Assembly: GCA_017416325.1 (NCBI GenBank)
Contig: JAFQCV010000050.1
Coordinates: 1-36,999 of the forward strand
Direction of reading: 5' to 3'
Length of the DNA stretch: 36,999 bases
DNA from: Oscillospiraceae bacterium
GTDB taxonomy: Bacteria; Bacillota; Clostridia; Oscillospirales; Oscillospiraceae
Under the pieces are notes generated by a model. That model did not search any database. It saw only the letters and a list, made by a program, of their open reading frames with translations, and had not been told where the DNA came from. Shown in pieces: positions 34,391 through 36,999 of this stretch (its first letter is position 1; every line of letters starts with the position of its first letter). The position numbers and the translations under genes were made by a program.

Positions 34391-35434
34391 ATGGAATTTC
34401 GTTTATTCTCACATGATCTGGGCGTGGATCTGGGCACAGCCAATGTGCTGATCTCCGTGGGCAACAAGGGCGTGGAGGTTCGGGAGCCTTCCGTAGTGGC
34501 GGTGGATAAGAACACCGGCAAGATCCTCCAGGTAGGTGCCGAAGCCAGGAATATGCTGGGGCGTACTCCCGGCAATGTGGTTGCCATGCGTCCATTGAAG
34601 GACGGTGTCATCTCTGACCATGAAATGACCGTGCGGATGCTCCAGGCACTGTTCAAACAGGCTTCGGAAAGCTCCCTGTTCTCCCCCAAGCCCCGTGTGG
34701 TCATCTGCGTACCCAGCGGTGTTACGGAGGTTGAGGAGCGTACGGTCATCAATGCCGCCATGGACGCAGGCGCCCGGCGTGTCTATCTGATCGAAGAACC
34801 TCTGGCAGCCGCCTTAGGCGCAAATCTGGATATCAGCGGCCCCAAGGGTCAGATGGTGGTGGATATCGGCAGCGGTACTACGGATATCGCGGTGTTGAGC
34901 CTGAACGGTGTAGCGGCTTCTTCTTCCATCAAGGTGGCGGGAGACGCGTTTGACGAAGCCATCGGCCGTTATGTCCGCCGCCGGCACGGCGTGGTCATCG
35001 GTCAGGTGACCGCCGAGGATATCAAGATCCAAATCGGCAGTGTCTATCCCCGCCCGGAGAACATTACCATGAACATCAAGGGCCGTGACGCCAAGACCGG
35101 CATGCCCAAGGAGCTGACCCTGCTGTCAACGGATATTTATGAGGTACTGCGCCGTCCCGCCAGACAGATCGCCGATGAGGTGCTTTCCGTGCTGGAAGAG
35201 ACTTCGCCGGAGCTTGTCAGCGATATATCAGAAAACGGCATCACCCTTACCGGCGGCGGCAGCCAGCTGTGGGGCTTGACCTACCTGTTGAAAGAACGCA
35301 CCGGCATCGACTGCCGTGTGGCGGACAATCCGGAGTACTGCGTGGCCTTTGGCTGCGGCAAGAGTCTGGAGTGGATCAACCACATGCAGGAAGGTCCCAT
35401 CAACCTGGCCAGACGGCGGATCATGCGTGGCTAA
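34391..35434 (+). CDS. mreB: Rod-shape-determining actin homologue MreB/Mbl
   Basis: A 347-residue cytoplasmic filament protein that guides lateral cell-wall synthesis. ATG 34391 follows AGGTGA; the open frame extends to 34340 inside comF and is not used. Phosphate-1 loop GVDLGTANVLI, phosphate-2 MVVDIGSGTTDIAVLSLNG, and the adenosine motif GITLTGGGSQLWGL are intact. An N-terminal MEFRLFSHD could be a membrane-binding segment. mreC and mreD are not next to it, so this may be one of several MreB paralogues (Mbl or MreBH type) in the genome. It lies 13 bases after comF. Confidence 0.95.
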   Translation: MEFRLFSHDLGVDLGTANVLISVGNKGVEVREPSVVAVDKNTGKILQVGAEARNMLGRTPGNVVAMRPLKDGVISDHEMTVRMLQALFKQASESSLFSPKPRVVICVPSGVTEVEERTVINAAMDAGARRVYLIEEPLAAALGANLDISGPKGQMVVDIGSGTTDIAVLSLNGVAASSSIKVAGDAFDEAIGRYVRRRHGVVIGQVTAEDIKIQIGSVYPRPENITMNIKGRDAKTGMPKELTLLSTDIYEVLRRPARQIADEVLSVLEETSPELVSDISENGITLTGGGSQLWGLTYLLKERTGIDCRVADNPEYCVAFGCGKSLEWINHMQEGPINLARRRIMRG

Positions 35435-35470
35435 GATGAAAGACCACCGGCAGAAGAAGGAGAGATCACT

Positions 35471-35764
35471 ATGCAGGAAATTCCGGACAAGCAGACCCTG
35501 GATAGAATCGCGGAACTGTTTAAGGGCTTCTGCGATCCCACACGGGTGCATATTTTGTCCCTGTTGCAGCAGCGGGAGCGATGCGTCAGCCAGATCGCTG
35601 AGGCGGTGGCGCTTTCCCAAAGCGCTATCTCCCATCAGCTTCGCCTGCTGAAGCAAATGCAGCTGATCAAGTTCCGCCGGGAAGGGAAGAATATCCTTTA
35701 CTCCTTGGCGGATGACCATGTCAGGACCATTCTGGAAATGGGCCTGGAGCACATCATGGAATAA
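35471..35764 (+). CDS. ArsR/SmtB-family regulator with SmtB-like zinc site
   Basis: A 97-residue winged-helix repressor. The HTH is CVSQIAEAVALSQSAISHQLRLLKQMQLI, the wing FRREGKNILYSL. The last helix, ADDHVRTILEMGLEHIME, carries D-x-H-x10-H-x2-E, exactly the alpha-5 zinc site of SmtB, and a Cys (RERCVSQ) stands at the alpha-3 position. Zinc or a similar metal is therefore the likely signal. AAGGAG precedes the ATG. It lies 36 bases after mreB, with a terminator behind it and no metal transporter or metallothionein adjacent, so its target is elsewhere or is its own transcript. Confidence 0.9.
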   Translation: MQEIPDKQTLDRIAELFKGFCDPTRVHILSLLQQRERCVSQIAEAVALSQSAISHQLRLLKQMQLIKFRREGKNILYSLADDHVRTILEMGLEHIME

Positions 35765-35771
35765 CCAAACG

Positions 35772-35801
35772 GCCTGTTGCAATTATGCAACAGGCTTTTT
35801 T
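35772..35801 (+). terminator. Terminator of the recD2-comF-mreB-arsR transcript
   Basis: Stem GCCTGTTGC / GCAACAGGC with loop AATTAT, then six T. Confidence 0.9.
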
Positions 35802-35811
35802 GTATAAAAGT

Positions 35812-36030
35812 TTGCCAATTCCCGTTTGCCGCTCTGTCTCGTTAGAATTCGTAGGGCGGACTCATGAGTCCGCCGATCACCTTCCGGATTTTTAAAGAGT
35901 TTGTATTTTGCAAAAATCTACCGAAATAATGGACGAAACTGCTCAAAACAATGCAATCTGGTCGGCGGGCTCATGAGCCCGCCCTACGAATACGTATTTT
36001 TTTCAACTGCCCGGGAAATCGCAATTTGTC
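35812..36030. repeat. MITE-like element with nested palindromic arms
   Basis: Outer ends GCCAATTCCCGTTTGCC (35814 on) and the inverted CTGCCCGGGAAATCGCAATT (36008-36027). Inner arms CGTAGGGCGGACTCATGAGT (start 35850) and their inverted copy (35962-35988) match at 25 of 27 positions; the two changes fall so that each arm keeps its own internal palindrome, GGACTCATGAGTCC against GGGCTCATGAGCCC. Confidence 0.7.
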
Positions 36031-36061
36031 AGGCATCTTTTTTACTGGGGACGGGTTTCCC

Positions 36062-36091
36062 TTGAATCAGCCATGAACCTTCCTTTATAAT
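36062..36091 (+). promoter_or_regulatory. Promoter of the membrane-anchored protein gene
   Basis: TTGAAT (36062-36067), 18-base spacer, TATAAT (36086-36091), about 48 bases before the chosen ATG. Confidence 0.5.
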
Positions 36092-36139
36092 TCCCATCAC
36101 ACCCCAATCGGGGAGAAACCAAGGAGGACGGTGGCGTTT

Positions 36140-36853
36140 ATGGCCGGTTTGGAGCGGATCATTCTGTGGATTTTAGCGCTGATTCTCAGCGCTTTGGGGA
36201 TGGCGCGGTTTTTTATGCCGGATGAGGAGGTAGGGCCGGCGTTTTTGCCTGCCCAAACAGAGACAATTGCCCCGCAGCAGACCGGAGCGCTGCCGGAGCG
36301 AGTGCCGGGGACGTCTTTGCAGATCCAGGCGCTGATGCAGTATGAAGGGCCTTATTGGGAGGACGGCACCGGGGAGCATGTATCCAATGTTGCGGCGCTG
36401 ATGCTCTATAATCCCTCGGGAAACGGGATCTCCTACGGTCAGGTATTTCTGACCCTGAGAGGACAGGAGTATGTATTTGAATTTACATACCTGCCTGCCG
36501 GCGGGCGGCTTTTGGTGCCGGAGAAAAACCGGCTGCCCTACGTTCGGGGGAAGGTTACAGATTGCCGCTGCGGTCAGCTGGTGACCGGGGAGTTTGGTGT
36601 GGAAAATGCCGGGTTCAATTTGACGAAAAACGGCATGTCCGGGATCGTTTTGGAGAACCAAACAGACCGGGATTTAGAGAATGTGCAGTTGTATTATAAG
36701 CTTTATTTAGGCGATGAGGGCGTATATGTAGGGGGTACGACCTACCAGATGTCCGTTGGCAGCCTGCCAGCCGGGGGCAAGCAGGAGATCACGCCGTCCC
36801 ATTTCGTTTGGGACTACAGCGCGGTGGTGGATATCCAAACCGGGGAGCAATAG
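36140..36853 (+). CDS. Membrane-anchored extracytoplasmic protein of unknown function
   Basis: A 237-residue protein: one N-terminal membrane helix (IILWILALILSALGMARFF), a Pro/Gln-rich linker (AFLPAQTETIAPQQTGALPERVPG), then a beta-rich domain of about 170 residues (VSNVAALMLYNPSGNGISYGQVFLTLRGQEYVFEFTYLPAGGRLLVPEKN; GVENAGFNLTKNGMSGIVLENQTDRDLENVQLYYKLYL). The pattern of paired strands resembles an immunoglobulin-like or FxLYD-type domain, but I cannot name a family. Start choice is uncertain: a GTG at 36131 is only 3 bases from AAGGAGG, while ATG 36140 is 12 bases from it but 5 from GGTGG. Confidence 0.68.
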   Translation: MAGLERIILWILALILSALGMARFFMPDEEVGPAFLPAQTETIAPQQTGALPERVPGTSLQIQALMQYEGPYWEDGTGEHVSNVAALMLYNPSGNGISYGQVFLTLRGQEYVFEFTYLPAGGRLLVPEKNRLPYVRGKVTDCRCGQLVTGEFGVENAGFNLTKNGMSGIVLENQTDRDLENVQLYYKLYLGDEGVYVGGTTYQMSVGSLPAGGKQEITPSHFVWDYSAVVDIQTGEQ

Positions 36854-36858
36854 CCGGA

Positions 36859-36999
36859 AAATTGCCATTTATCGAGCGGTCGCGATAACGCATATGCCCT
36901 CCCCTTTGGGGTAGCGAAGCGAATAAAAATCTCTATGATTGCCGGGGGCAATCATACTTTGATTCACGGGGGACCGCTTGCGGTGGGAGAGGTTATAAC
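36859..36999. repeat. MITE-like element, truncated by the window end
   Basis: Begins AAATTGCCATTTATCGAGC, one of the end forms seen at 23380. The interior stem ATGATTGCCggggGCAATCAT corresponds to CGATTGCCggtGGCAATCG of the 23380-23694 copy, with paired changes at the stem base, and GCGAAGCGAAT before it matches GCGCAGCGAAT there. Confidence 0.55.

Overview
The window looks like a chromosomal segment of an anaerobic, moderately GC-rich member of the Clostridia, most likely Oscillospiraceae or a near relative. The reasons are AggAGG-type ribosome sites, sigma-70-like promoters, a fermentative AdhE, a clostridial divergent type IIA topoisomerase pair, a YitT protein, a complete F-type ATP synthase operon with a sodium-type rotor signature, and many short palindromic repeats of the kind common in gut Firmicutes. 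Taxonomy is inferred from gene content only.

Layout. 1-460: the 3' end of a serine recombinase, then a structured repeat ending in a tRNA-like 3' tail. 454-1073: a divergent pair, a small Cys-rich protein and an XRE repressor, around two matching operators. 1119-4178: an SdpR/SdpI-type repressor and membrane protein pair, divergent from an ABC exporter, with two SdpR-like palindromes between. 4188-8495: adhE, a repeat-filled intergenic region, and a SIS-domain protein. 8496-9237: low-complexity tract, repeats and tRNA-Arg(ACG). 9363-10437: mutY. 10536-16753: a probable operon of divergent topoisomerase subunits B and A, YitT and a transglutaminase-fold lipoprotein. 16854-17775: a four-helix-bundle protein, a hairpin array, a second tRNA-tail repeat and tRNA-Gly(GCC). 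17837-18283: a small lipoprotein. 18451-21696: an overlapping operon of a VTC-type polyphosphate polymerase domain, a DUF4956 membrane protein and a large Gly-rich carbohydrate-binding-type lipoprotein. 21873-23264: asnS. 23753-30962: the ATP synthase operon (atpZ-I-B-E-F-H-A-G-D-C on the minus strand). 31213-35764: small membrane protein, recD2, comF, mreB and an SmtB-like ArsR regulator. 36140-36853: a membrane-anchored protein of unknown function. The window ends inside another repeat.

The most unusual signal is a family of about 175-bp elements beside tRNA genes. At tRNA-Gly and tRNA-Arg the 3' end of the tRNA gene (T-loop to acceptor end) is repeated directly 176-178 bp downstream. Between the copies lie a terminator hairpin and a core of three stem-loops. 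The stems are conserved by paired base changes between copies while loops and flanks differ. A third, diverged copy sits at 255-425 with a Ser-tRNA-like tail but no tRNA gene in the window. The layout is what integration at a tRNA 3' end would leave, but the cargo is too small to encode protein. It may be a miniature integrated element, a structured RNA, or both.

Other points worth a second look: an inverted-repeat array of tiny hairpins separated by GTGAAAT next to the four-helix-bundle gene; a two-carboxylate (Glu29/Glu62) c subunit that predicts sodium coupling; an extra hydrophobic insertion in AtpB; a 32-bp imperfect inverted repeat between atpG and atpD; a divergent topoisomerase pair with altered signature motifs; and a transglutaminase-fold lipoprotein that lacks the catalytic Cys and His.
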